Origin: Candidatus Methanophagales archaeon
GTDB lineage: Archaea; Halobacteriota; Syntropharchaeia; Alkanophagales; Methanospirareceae
Reading direction: 5' to 3'
DNA length: 14,307 nucleotides
Assembly: GCA_003601795.1 (NCBI GenBank)
Contig: PIXU01000284.1
Coordinates: 1 to 14,307 of the forward strand
The position numbers were made by a program, and so were the translations under genes. The notes under the pieces were generated by a model. The model ran no database searches. It was not told the origin of the DNA and saw only the letters and a list, made by a program, of their open reading frames with translations. Positions 7,499 through 13,360 of the stretch are shown here, in pieces (the stretch's first letter is position 1; every line of letters begins with the position of its first letter).

Positions 7499-8047
7499 TC
7501 ACCACGGCACCCCCTTCTTCCCTATCTTAAAGCCAATGTAATTTGTAAGCAGGTGCAACACCGGGGAGATAATAATAACCACAATGATTATCTCCACCGA
7601 AAAGGCTCTGACAAACCAGCCTCTTGTAAACAAGAACAAAAGCAGCCAGGCACCACCCACAAAGTCTAATTGATCCACCAGAGGTAAAGAAGCACCTCTT
7701 TTTAGCCCCAACCTCCTTTTTATGAAGCTTCCAAGCAGGTCGCCAAGCATTGCACCTGCGGATAAGCAAAACAAAGTCACAAAAAAGGATGGAAAAAGAC
7801 CAAAAGAAGGCATTTTTAGATATTCACTCAAAAACATCTGCTGAAAAATGCCAAAGCCAAACCCGCATGATAATCCTTTTAAGAAACCCTCGTATGTCTT
7901 TCCATCACCAAGTAAGCGGGTTTTACCGAAGAAGATACCTCTATCTATTGGCGTTTTGCCGCCAAAAAACGCCGCACTCGCATTTGTTATATATGCAGGC
8001 AGCATCAGCCATATTGCAACCCAGACGGTCTCTATGATAGGGTTCAT
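7499..8047 (-). CDS. carS: CDP-archaeol synthase
   Basis: Membrane enzyme that activates unsaturated archaeal phospholipid precursor (2,3-di-O-geranylgeranylglyceryl phosphate) with CTP to give CDP-archaeol. The 182-residue protein starts with the ATG at 8047; a longer frame to 8149 would add an atypical 34-residue tail overlapping pyrC, so it is rejected. Family motifs: LPAYITNASAAFFGG (16-30), FGKTRLLGDGKTYEGFLKG (40-58), GDLLGSFIKRRLGLKRG (102-118) and PLVDQLDF (122-129), with hydrophobic helices between them and at the C-terminus. It is 62 nt downstream of pyrC on the same strand; TATA-like runs lie in that gap, so it may have its own nearly leaderless promoter. Its product feeds the CDP-alcohol phosphatidyltransferase type encoded at 13325-13975. 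Confidence 0.88.
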   Translation of the reverse strand: MNPIIETVWVAIWLMLPAYITNASAAFFGGKTPIDRGIFFGKTRLLGDGKTYEGFLKGLSCGFGFGIFQQMFLSEYLKMPSFGLFPSFFVTLFCLSAGAMLGDLLGSFIKRRLGLKRGASLPLVDQLDFVGGAWLLLFLFTRGWFVRAFSVEIIIVVIIISPVLHLLTNYIGFKIGKKGVPW

Positions 8048-8057
8048 GCGTTGGAAC

Positions 8058-8079
8058 TTTTTATATACTATTATTATAC
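8058..8079 (-). promoter_or_regulatory. TATA-like runs upstream of carS
   Basis: Two minus-strand candidates lie in the gap to pyrC: TATATAAAAA (8058-8067) and GTATAATAA (8071-8079). The farther one is about 25-30 nt from the ATG at 8047 and would give a leaderless transcript; the nearer one is too close for that start. Confidence 0.3.
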
Positions 8080-8108
8080 AATGAAAAATGTAATTGGAGG
8101 AGCTCGAA

Positions 8109-9464
8109 TCACCAATTGCTTTCTTCGTACTCCGTCTCCACAACACCATTAAAAATGGTATGTTTTACCGTCCCGGGAAATTCATAGCCCTCGTAGGGTG
8201 ACCACCCGCATTTTGTATATAAGAGTTCGCTGCTGATTTTCACTTGCTTCTTTATATCCAGTATGGTCAAATTTGCCCTTTTCCCTACTTCTATACGCCC
8301 TCTATCGTTCAATCCAAGGAACATTGCGGGATTATATGAACATACCTTTGATATAAGTTTTGGATGAACACCATAGCGAGCAATCAACCAGGCAACAAAA
8401 TTACCATAAGTATCCAAATTAGGGACACCGGCTGGCGCATCCAAAATATCACGTGCTTTTTCCTCCTTCGTATGCGGTGCATGGTCGGTAACTAAAAAAT
8501 CTATTCCGCCTTTTTTAAACGCTTCCAGCAGCCGGAGCCTATTTTTCCAGGTTCTCAAAGGAGGGTTTGTCTTTAAAAACGCCTTTTTAGCCAATACCTC
8601 GCGTTTACTAAAGAACAAATGGTGTGGTGTAACTTCACAGTGAACCTTGCCTTGTTCGTATCGCTTTATCATACCCAAAGTCTCGTAAACAGAAACATGG
8701 GCTATATTGATTTTAATTTTTATTTGGTTGTATAGGGAAGAAGAGGAAGCAGAAGCTGCGGATAGAACTTTCCTTACCGCGGACAATTCCGCTTCCTCAG
8801 GTCTTAACCTGGAATGGATTTCCACATGTTTCTGAGTGCTCCATTCTTTGCTTTTTATCTTCAATTCCTTCTTCCTATTTTCTATAATCACCTGGTCTTC
8901 GCAATGGATTACAACGGGTTTAGAAGTCGCCACTACCTTTTTAATGGCTTCTGGCAGCAACTCTTCATGGATACATAATCCACCGGAGGTCTCGGCAAGG
9001 TATATCTTGTAAGCTACTACTTCTTTCCGCATATCCATAATCGCATTTGTGTCTATATCCGTGTTGGATTCCGTTACACCGCCGCAGAAAAAGAGATCAA
9101 TCAAACCCTTCGACTTTATGTATGCGAGTTTCTTCTTTTTTCTTATTCGCTCGGAATTAATGCCCGGCAAAGGAGTATTTGGCATGTCCACAACGGTAGA
9201 TATACCGCCATGAAGTGCTGCGGCAGCACCGGATTTAAAATCTTCCTTGTAGTCCCATTTATGGCTGCTGTCCTCCCTTAAATGGGCATGTATATCAATA
9301 AACCCGGGGAAAATCAAACAACCGCTTACAGCATCTACCTTCCTCTCGCCTCGTAAACCATGTTTTTTTATCTCTGTAATGTATCCCTCGTCAATGCCTA
9401 TCTGAGCGTCATAAATCTCTTCAGGATTTACAACTTTGCCTTCAATAACCAAATCATGGAGCAT
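8109..9464 (-). CDS. pyrC: Dihydroorotase
   Basis: Third step of pyrimidine synthesis: reversible cyclisation of N-carbamoyl-L-aspartate to dihydroorotate. The 451-residue amidohydrolase has all expected metal ligands in order: DIHAHLRE with His59 and His61, Lys153 in AYKIYLAETSG (likely carboxylated), His187 in VVIHCEDQ, His256 in NIAHVS, and Asp327 in LVTDHAPHTKEEK. An EVTPHHLFF block (277-285) and the NPPLR segment (300-304) are substrate-site signatures. Length fits class I enzymes. The Ser-rich stretch at 235-243 (SAASASSSS) looks like a surface insertion. ATG start at 9464, AT-rich upstream. A 220-bp gap separates it from the PaREP1-type gene on the same strand. Confidence 0.92.
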   Translation of the reverse strand: MLHDLVIEGKVVNPEEIYDAQIGIDEGYITEIKKHGLRGERKVDAVSGCLIFPGFIDIHAHLREDSSHKWDYKEDFKSGAAAALHGGISTVVDMPNTPLPGINSERIRKKKKLAYIKSKGLIDLFFCGGVTESNTDIDTNAIMDMRKEVVAYKIYLAETSGGLCIHEELLPEAIKKVVATSKPVVIHCEDQVIIENRKKELKIKSKEWSTQKHVEIHSRLRPEEAELSAVRKVLSAASASSSSLYNQIKIKINIAHVSVYETLGMIKRYEQGKVHCEVTPHHLFFSKREVLAKKAFLKTNPPLRTWKNRLRLLEAFKKGGIDFLVTDHAPHTKEEKARDILDAPAGVPNLDTYGNFVAWLIARYGVHPKLISKVCSYNPAMFLGLNDRGRIEVGKRANLTILDIKKQVKISSELLYTKCGWSPYEGYEFPGTVKHTIFNGVVETEYEESNW

Positions 9465-9526
9465 TTTATTCTTTCTTTTCGAGAGGCTACAAATAATACA
9501 TTAGTGACTACAATATTTGTATCTAC

Positions 9527-9592
9527 CTTGCGGCGGAATACGATACGCAAGGCGCGGATGAGCTTGTTTTCCTGGACATCACTGCATCGCAT
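9527..9592 (+). pseudogene. hisF: Relic fragment of hisF (imidazole glycerol phosphate synthase cyclase subunit)
   Basis: One plus-strand frame reads LAAEYDTQGADELVF followed by LDITASH, which matches the HisF segment around the second beta strand (pattern A-x-x-YD-x-x-GADELVFLDITAS). The frame is open only from 9497 to 9655 and neither flank resembles HisF: no N-terminal KRIIPCLDV, no downstream TVGGGI. So about 22 codons of a roughly 250-codon gene survive. It sits on the strand opposite the flanking genes, in the gap between the PaREP1-type gene and pyrC. A chance resemblance of this length is unlikely, but the call rests on remembered family sequence. Confidence 0.6.
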
Positions 9593-9598
9593 GCGGAA

Positions 9599-9688
9599 CT
9601 ACAATCGATACCTACCACCAGCAAGAGGACAAAAGTTTTTGTCCAAATTATCTAAAGCATCCTTAATAGCTTTTGTTACCATATTCAT
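9599..9688 (-). CDS. Possible 29-residue peptide overlapping the PaREP1 stop
   Basis: An ATG at 9688 overlaps the preceding TGA by 4 bp (ATGA) and opens a short frame, MNMVTKAIKDALDNLDKNFC and nine more residues. The amphipathic start and the coupling arrangement hint at translation. There is no family match I can name and the frame ends against the hisF relic, so it may be the truncated remains of a second gene of the operon. Confidence 0.25.
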   Translation of the reverse strand: MNMVTKAIKDALDNLDKNFCPLAGGRYRL

Positions 9689-10173
9689 CTTTTCATCAGC
9701 CTTCTTAACTTCTCTACGAATCTCTTAACGTCTCTCACGGTAAGTTCAACCTCATTCAAAGGCATCCAGTTTTCATAGAAATTCATGTGTAATGTATTTG
9801 CCTCACGCCAAAAAACGCCAAGCTCTTCATCCTCATATTTTATTCTTAACTCCGAGGCATACTCCCAAAGCTCTCTATGGCTTCTCAACTCTTTTCCTTC
9901 CTTTGCAGCCATCGCTTTTAAAATTTGCGAAGCAGCACCCCATCCCTTCTCAGATGCTTGAACCGAATCCTTTTTGCGCAAAAGCTCCTCCGCATCACTT
10001 AAATATTTCTCACAAAGTTCTAAGTGTATCTCTGCCTTATCCTCCGGATTTAATAACGAAAATTTTTCATCAAGGGCAGTTACGATAAGTTCCTCTAACG
10101 TGATCTCCCTCTTTCTTTCTAATTCCTCAAGCTTTTCTTTCAGCTTAGCCGGTATTATTATCGTTGCCGCCAT
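9685..10173 (-). CDS. PaREP1/PaREP8-family archaeal protein (HEPN-like helical domain)
   Basis: A 162-residue, mostly helical protein. Residues 1-42 (MAATIIIPAKLKEKLEELER and on) resemble a small beta-helix-helix N-terminus such as antitoxin-like ribbon-helix-helix segments. Residues about 43-160 carry the PaREP1 pattern: LELCEKYLSDAEELLRKKD, VQASEKGWGAASQILKAMA, a HRELWEYASEL segment, and ANTLHMNFYENWMP. The family is abundant and often multicopy in archaea; its biochemical role is unsettled, and related HEPN proteins often partner with nucleotidyltransferases in toxin-antitoxin pairs. No nucleotidyltransferase or PIN gene is beside it. The start ATG at 10173 follows an AT-rich 180-bp gap shared with the divergent LSm gene. 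The downstream partner position is occupied only by a 29-codon frame. Confidence 0.75.
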   Translation of the reverse strand: MAATIIIPAKLKEKLEELERKREITLEELIVTALDEKFSLLNPEDKAEIHLELCEKYLSDAEELLRKKDSVQASEKGWGAASQILKAMAAKEGKELRSHRELWEYASELRIKYEDEELGVFWREANTLHMNFYENWMPLNEVELTVRDVKRFVEKLRRLMKR

Positions 10174-10306
10174 TATTTGCTATCTCTCAATTTTTTAGAT
10201 TTAATTTTTCTTTAATTCTTTAATAAACTTTTCTTTTTCCTTTTTACATCAATTAATTCAAGATGGGTATAGTAAATTGAAGATACGCTTGAGCATATAC
10301 CAAATA

Positions 10307-10317
10307 CCTTTTAAATA
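10307..10317 (+). promoter_or_regulatory. BRE/TATA-like promoter of the LSm operon
   Basis: CCTTTTAAATA is about 37-47 nt before the LSm ATG at 10354, the expected position for a short-leader archaeal transcript that still includes the ribosome site at 10340. The remainder of the 10174-10306 gap is T- and A-rich with no gene visible. Confidence 0.5.
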
Positions 10318-10339
10318 AAGGGGTAAATGTATAAAGATA

Positions 10340-10345
10340 GAGGAG
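10340..10345 (+). promoter_or_regulatory. Shine-Dalgarno site deciding the LSm start
   Basis: GAGGAG lies 8 nt before the ATG at 10354. It falls inside the extra codons that would be used if translation began at the ATG at 10327, which argues for 10354. Confidence 0.6.
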
Positions 10346-10353
10346 AAGGGAAT

Positions 10354-10578
10354 ATGTTTCCAAATAAAAGAATACAAAGTTTGGTGGGGAGAAGGGTGCA
10401 TGTAGAGATGAAAGGTGAGAGGAGCGTTCTGGAGGGTGTGTTGACAAGTGTGGATGATTATTTGAATTTGCATCTGAGTGGTGCAAACGAGTTAGAGAAC
10501 GGAGAAAAGAGGAGGCTGCTTGGCTCTGTGATCGTTCGAGGCAATAACGTCGTGCTTATAAATCCGATGAAAGAATAG
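10354..10578 (+). CDS. Archaeal Sm-like (LSm) RNA-binding protein
   Basis: A 74-residue protein covering the two Sm motifs: Sm1 from VGRRVHVEMKGE through VLEGVLTSVDDYLNLHL, with the Asp-x-x-x-Asn uridine-binding pattern, and Sm2 GSVIVRGNNVVLI near the C-terminus. Such proteins form hexa- or heptameric rings that bind U-rich RNA and tRNA precursors in archaea. The start at 10354 is chosen from the Shine-Dalgarno site and because the Sm fold begins directly after it; the upstream ATG (10327) would add MYKDRGEGN, encoded by the leader. It is the first gene of a plus-strand run, 18 nt ahead of proC. Confidence 0.88.
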   Translation: MFPNKRIQSLVGRRVHVEMKGERSVLEGVLTSVDDYLNLHLSGANELENGEKRRLLGSVIVRGNNVVLINPMKE

Positions 10579-10588
10579 GCAGAATGAA

Positions 10589-10604
10589 ATGAATGAATGA
10601 ATGA
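10589..10604. repeat. Four tandem ATGA units at the proC start
   Basis: Exact ATGA x4. Each unit contains an ATG, but the four lie in shifting frames: 10589 and 10593 run into TGA within a few codons, 10597 opens proC, and 10601 opens another frame. Gain or loss of a unit would leave the 10597-type start usable but change what lies upstream of it. Confidence 0.7.
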
Positions 10605-11436
10605 GGAGAAGAAAGCGAAGGAAAAGAGAATAGGTATTATCGGCGTGGGAAACATAGGAATGGCAATTCTTCGTGGGCTATTGGCAGCAGAGCCAGAGGT
10701 GAAGATCTTTGTAAGTGACGCAAACCCCGAAAAACTCAGATTTTTTGATGCGGACATGGAGTCAAGAGTGGCGATATGTAAAAGTAACGAAGAGACAGCA
10801 AAGAAATCAGAAGTGGTGATTTTAGCAGTTAAGCCAAACGATGTGCGTGGAGTGGTAGAGGAGATTGCACCTGTGATGAACGAAGAGAAGATGTTGATTT
10901 CGATAGCTGCTGGCGTGCCAACAGGAGCGATAGAGGAGTATCTGGGGAAAGCAGGAGGAAGAAAAGTAATTCGCGCAATGCCGAATATAGGGGCACGAGT
11001 AAGAGCGGCAGTATCTGCAACATGCAAAGGCGAATATGCAGAAGACGAAGATGAAGAAATAGCAAAAGGGATTTTAAGTGCTATTGGCGAGGTTCATTCT
11101 GTGAAGGAGAGTGACATGGACGTTATTACAGGGCTAAGTGGGAGTGGCATCGCTTTTTTTGCTGCGGTGATAGATGCGATGGCAGATGGCGGTGTATATG
11201 AGGGTTTGCCACGAGATTTATCGCTGGCAATTGCCTGCGAGACGGCGATGGGAGCAGCGAAGATGATTCGTGCGGGTGATAAGCCATCGGAGATAGAGAC
11301 AATGACCGCATCTCCGGGAGGAACGACAATAAGGGGGCTGTATGTAATGGAATCGAGAGGTGTGAAGGCAGCGATGATGGAAGCGGTGATAGAAGCAACC
11401 AGGCGCGCAAGGGAAATATCGAAACCAAGAAAATAA
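10597..11436 (+). CDS. proC: Pyrroline-5-carboxylate reductase
   Basis: Last step of proline synthesis: NAD(P)H-dependent reduction of pyrroline-5-carboxylate. The 279-residue protein has a Rossmann GVGNIG (16-21), VVILAVKP (73-80), IRAMPN (125-130), the catalytic-domain LTGLSGSGIAFF region (177-188) and the C-terminal signature around TASPGGTTIRGL (237-248). Length is typical. The first 11 residues (MNEEKKAKEKR) are a charged tail before the first strand. The ATG at 10597 belongs to a tandem ATGA array; no good Shine-Dalgarno site precedes it, and a GAGGAG lies just after it, so initiation probably depends on coupling with the LSm gene 18 nt upstream. Confidence 0.93.
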   Translation: MNEEKKAKEKRIGIIGVGNIGMAILRGLLAAEPEVKIFVSDANPEKLRFFDADMESRVAICKSNEETAKKSEVVILAVKPNDVRGVVEEIAPVMNEEKMLISIAAGVPTGAIEEYLGKAGGRKVIRAMPNIGARVRAAVSATCKGEYAEDEDEEIAKGILSAIGEVHSVKESDMDVITGLSGSGIAFFAAVIDAMADGGVYEGLPRDLSLAIACETAMGAAKMIRAGDKPSEIETMTASPGGTTIRGLYVMESRGVKAAMMEAVIEATRRAREISKPRK

Positions 11437-11450
11437 ATTATTGACACCAA

Positions 11451-11470
11451 TTAACGCAGATTAACACAGA
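11451..11470. repeat. Tandem decamer TTAACGCAGA / TTAACACAGA
   Basis: Two adjacent 10-mers differing at one base, in the 91-bp gap between proC and the HTH regulator. The GATTAACACAGAT core is nearly the same as GATTACACAGAT at 6673-6684. Recurring AACACAGAT intergenic motifs are seen in many genomes; here they are short, so only the resemblance is certain. Confidence 0.45.
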
Positions 11471-11515
11471 TGACGTGCCTTTAATAGAAGGAAGTTATAC
11501 TATCTATGTATACAC

Positions 11516-11529
11516 GAAAAATGCAAAAT
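11516..11529. repeat. Dispersed 14-mer GAAAAATGCAAAAT, third copy
   Basis: This 14-mer is identical to 12985-12998, inside the left arm of the inverted-repeat element 1.5 kb away. It straddles the start of the HTH regulator: the ATG at 11528 begins in its last two bases. An earlier ATG (11521) inside it is in another frame. Confidence 0.55.
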
Positions 11530-12514
11530 GAAGGAAGACCTAGTTGTAAGGGTAGCGGAAATATTGAAGGAAGCGGGATTTATCGTATCGAGTAGATGCG
11601 AAGCGAGGAGTTTTGATTTAGCGGCGCGGCGTGAGGAAATAACCCTGTTAGCGAAGATATTGCATAACATAGATGGCATTAGCGAGGAAGTAGCGAGGAG
11701 CATAAAGCGTGCAGCATTCTGCTTGCTTGCTTCTCCCATCGTGGTGGGTGAGCGAAAAAGTGCGTTCTTTTTAGAAGATGACGTTGTATATCATAGATAT
11801 GGCATTCCTGCTCTAAATACGCGAACACTATATGACTATTTTGTTGAGGGGGTGCCTCCATGCGTCTATTCGGCCACAGGGGGGTTGTACGTTAACTTAG
11901 ATGGAGAAGAGATGAAAAATGCAAGAGAAAAGAAGCAACTTTCACTGGGAGACGTTGCTGCGGAATTAGGGATTTCAAGGAGGAGTGTAAGCAAATATGA
12001 GGATGGAGGAATGAGCACTACCATAGATATAGCACTAAAGCTCGAGGAGATTTTGGATACAAAGTTAATAGAAGCTTTGGAGTTTTTAAAACCGGAATTA
12101 GAAAGCCCTTTACCTCCTGATCTATCAGAATCAGGAGTAGAAGAATCGGCTTCGAGTTTGGAGCGATATATATTGGGAATAATGGAAGAGATAGGGTTTG
12201 AGATATTTAGAACTGCGTATGCACCTTTCAGCGCTGTTTCACTTCCGCACTCGTTAGCGGGGAAAAGGAGAGAAGAAAGCGAAAGAGTAAAAATTCTCAC
12301 AGGGATAAGCAAATACGGGAAGCGAATGGTAAAAAGGGCAAGGATAATAAGCAGTTTGTCGCAGGTTACGAGAACGAAGTCGGTGTTCGTGGTGAATGGG
12401 AATGTTAAGCGAGTCCAGATAGATAATACGGTTTTGATACGGAAGGAAGAGTTGGAAAGGATAAGGGACCCGGAGGAGTTTACCTGCGTGATAGAAGAGA
12501 GAGCGAAGAGCTAA
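11528..12514 (+). CDS. Archaeal putative HTH-type (XRE) transcriptional regulator
   Basis: A 328-residue protein of the archaeal COG1395-type family. The N-terminal ~120 residues form a mixed domain with SSRCEARSFDLAARR and KILHNIDGISEEVARSIKRAA, followed by an XRE-like HTH at about 128-181 (MKNAREKKQLSLGDVAAELG, then SRRSVSKYEDGG), a linker with acidic and proline-rich sequence (188-207), and a C-terminal alpha/beta domain. The family is widespread in euryarchaea and its targets are unknown to me. The start at 11528 follows a TATA-like segment (TTATACTA, about 11495-11502), which fits a leaderless transcript. It is followed 51 nt later by purE on the same strand, and the repeats at 11451 and 11516 fill the gap upstream. 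Confidence 0.82.
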   Translation: MKEDLVVRVAEILKEAGFIVSSRCEARSFDLAARREEITLLAKILHNIDGISEEVARSIKRAAFCLLASPIVVGERKSAFFLEDDVVYHRYGIPALNTRTLYDYFVEGVPPCVYSATGGLYVNLDGEEMKNAREKKQLSLGDVAAELGISRRSVSKYEDGGMSTTIDIALKLEEILDTKLIEALEFLKPELESPLPPDLSESGVEESASSLERYILGIMEEIGFEIFRTAYAPFSAVSLPHSLAGKRREESERVKILTGISKYGKRMVKRARIISSLSQVTRTKSVFVVNGNVKRVQIDNTVLIRKEELERIRDPEEFTCVIEERAKS

Positions 12515-12565
12515 AGCAAAGTAAACCACAAGATTTTGAGGCAAAGATAGTGAAATCGGAAAAAA

Positions 12566-12964
12566 ATGAAGAAAGTAGCGATAATATTGGGTTCGGAAAG
12601 CGATAGAGCGGTGGCAGATAAAGCGGTAAAGGAGTTGGAGGGGCATAAAATACCATATGAAGTGAAGGTTATCTCGGCACACAGGAATCCCGATGAGCTG
12701 GACAGATATCTGAGGGAAAGCGAAGGTCAAGTGGAGGTGATAATAGCGATTGCGGGGCTATCGGCGGCATTGCCGGGGGTAATAGCGTCAAAAACAGAAA
12801 AGCCGGTCATTGGTGTTCCTGTGAGTGGGAAGTTGTTAGGCATGGACGCTTTGCTTTCCATGGTCCAAATGCCTTCGGGTGTTCCGGTAGGCGTAGTGGG
12901 GATAGACAACGGGGAAAATGCGGCTTTGCTCGCATTGAGGATATTAAGGGTGAAGGAGCCATAG
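12566..12964 (+). CDS. purE: Phosphoribosylaminoimidazole carboxylase / N5-CAIR mutase PurE
   Basis: Purine synthesis step that produces 4-carboxyaminoimidazole ribonucleotide. The 132-residue protein shows the GSESDRAV phosphate-binding start (9-16), SAHRNPDELD (37-46), an AIAGLSAALPGVIASKTEKP block (61-80), GVPVSGKLLGMDALLS and VQMPSGVPVG. This is shorter than the common 150-165 residues; the loss is at the C-terminus, with an ending ALRILRVKEP. The signature does not by itself separate the two PurE classes, so the exact reaction (CO2 carboxylation or N5-CAIR mutation) is open. No purK is in the window. Only a weak GGA-A-rich ribosome site precedes the ATG. The stop is 3 bp before the inverted repeat at 12967. 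Confidence 0.9.
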   Translation: MKKVAIILGSESDRAVADKAVKELEGHKIPYEVKVISAHRNPDELDRYLRESEGQVEVIIAIAGLSAALPGVIASKTEKPVIGVPVSGKLLGMDALLSMVQMPSGVPVGVVGIDNGENAALLALRILRVKEP

Positions 12965-12966
12965 CG

Positions 12967-12998
12967 CAATGCAAAATGCAAATTGAAAAATGCAAAAT
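12967..12998 (+). repeat. Left arm of an imperfect 32-bp inverted repeat
   Basis: Begins CAATGCAAAATGCAAATTG. Aligned with the reverse complement of 13289-13320, 28 of 32 positions agree (mismatches at positions 6, 13, 20 and 24 of the arm). It contains the 14-mer shared with 11516-11529 and supplies the start ATG (12990) of the four-helix-bundle gene. Confidence 0.75.
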
Positions 12999-13360
12999 AA
13001 TAGAAAGAGCCTATCCGAACGTTTATTGGACTTTGGAGTCCGCATTATTGGACTAACCGTCAAGCTCAATAAAACCGCTGTGGGTCGACATATCAGTTAA
13101 TGCGGTCCGCAACATCCTCAGGAGCGAATTATGAAGAAGCCTGTGGTGCCGAAAGCAAGGCTGATTTCATCCACAAAATGCAGCTTGTCTTGAAAGAATT
13201 ACGTGAGTCGTTATACTGGTTGAAACTAATGGGGAGAGCCAAGCTAATTCCAACCGAGGATTTGCAACCATTACAGAGAGAAGCCAAAATTTTGCACTTT
13301 GCAATTTTCATTTTTCATTGTTTTTTAAATCCGTCTCCATGCGTAAAAGAACCTTTGTAA
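12990..13360 (+). pseudogene. Frameshifted four-helix-bundle (S23 / IVP family) protein gene
   Basis: Two frames together read as one family protein. The first begins at ATG 12990 (MQNNRKSLSERLLDFGVRII) and continues through GLTVKLNKTAVGRHIS to a TAA at 13098. The second, shifted, picks up at about 13091 as YQLMRSATSSGANYEEACGA and continues through ESKADFIHKMQLVLKELRES, YWLKLMGRAKLI, to REAKI. This is the typical four-helix-bundle sequence (RIxxLTVKLNKT, GANYEEACGAESKADFIHK, LKELRESLYWL). The frame break lies at about 13089-13094, where the expected GRHIA-x-QL link has lost bases. After REAKI (about 13288) the reading runs into the right inverted-repeat arm (LHFAIFIFH), replacing the usual C-terminal helix; the frame ends at 13360, inside the next gene. 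Family members were first seen in 23S rRNA intervening sequences; they are small and their role is not firmly known. Confidence 0.75.
13289..13320 (-). repeat. Right arm of the 32-bp inverted repeat
   Basis: Reverse complement begins CAATGAAAAATGAAAATTGC. It lies 4 bp before the stop of the convergent phosphatidyltransferase (13325) and is followed by a six-T tract (13321-13326). With the left arm it could fold a transcript spanning 12967-13320 into a long hairpin, with the four-helix-bundle frame in the 290-nt loop. Confidence 0.75.

Noticed and set aside
8048..8149. Upstream extension of carS to a start at 8149
   Set aside because: It would add 34 residues overlapping the pyrC 3' end, without family similarity; the ATG at 8047 matches the usual CarS N-terminus.
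9360..9728. Plus-strand 122-residue frame over the pyrC start and the gap
   Set aside because: It overlaps the pyrC N-terminus antisense, its residues are low-complexity and unlike any family, and the hisF match is in a different plus-strand frame.
10253..10486. Minus-strand frames under the LSm gene
   Set aside because: They are antisense to the Sm motifs and rich in Ser, His and Pro with no known pattern.
13080..13100. Programmed frameshift in the four-helix-bundle gene
   Set aside because: No slippery run or downstream stimulatory structure is visible at the join, and the family's GRHIA-x-QL link has lost residues, which indicates a deletion.
12967..13320. Intervening sequence inside a 23S rRNA gene
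   Set aside because: The flanks are coding (purE and a phosphatidyltransferase), not rRNA, so the rRNA location of this family does not apply here.
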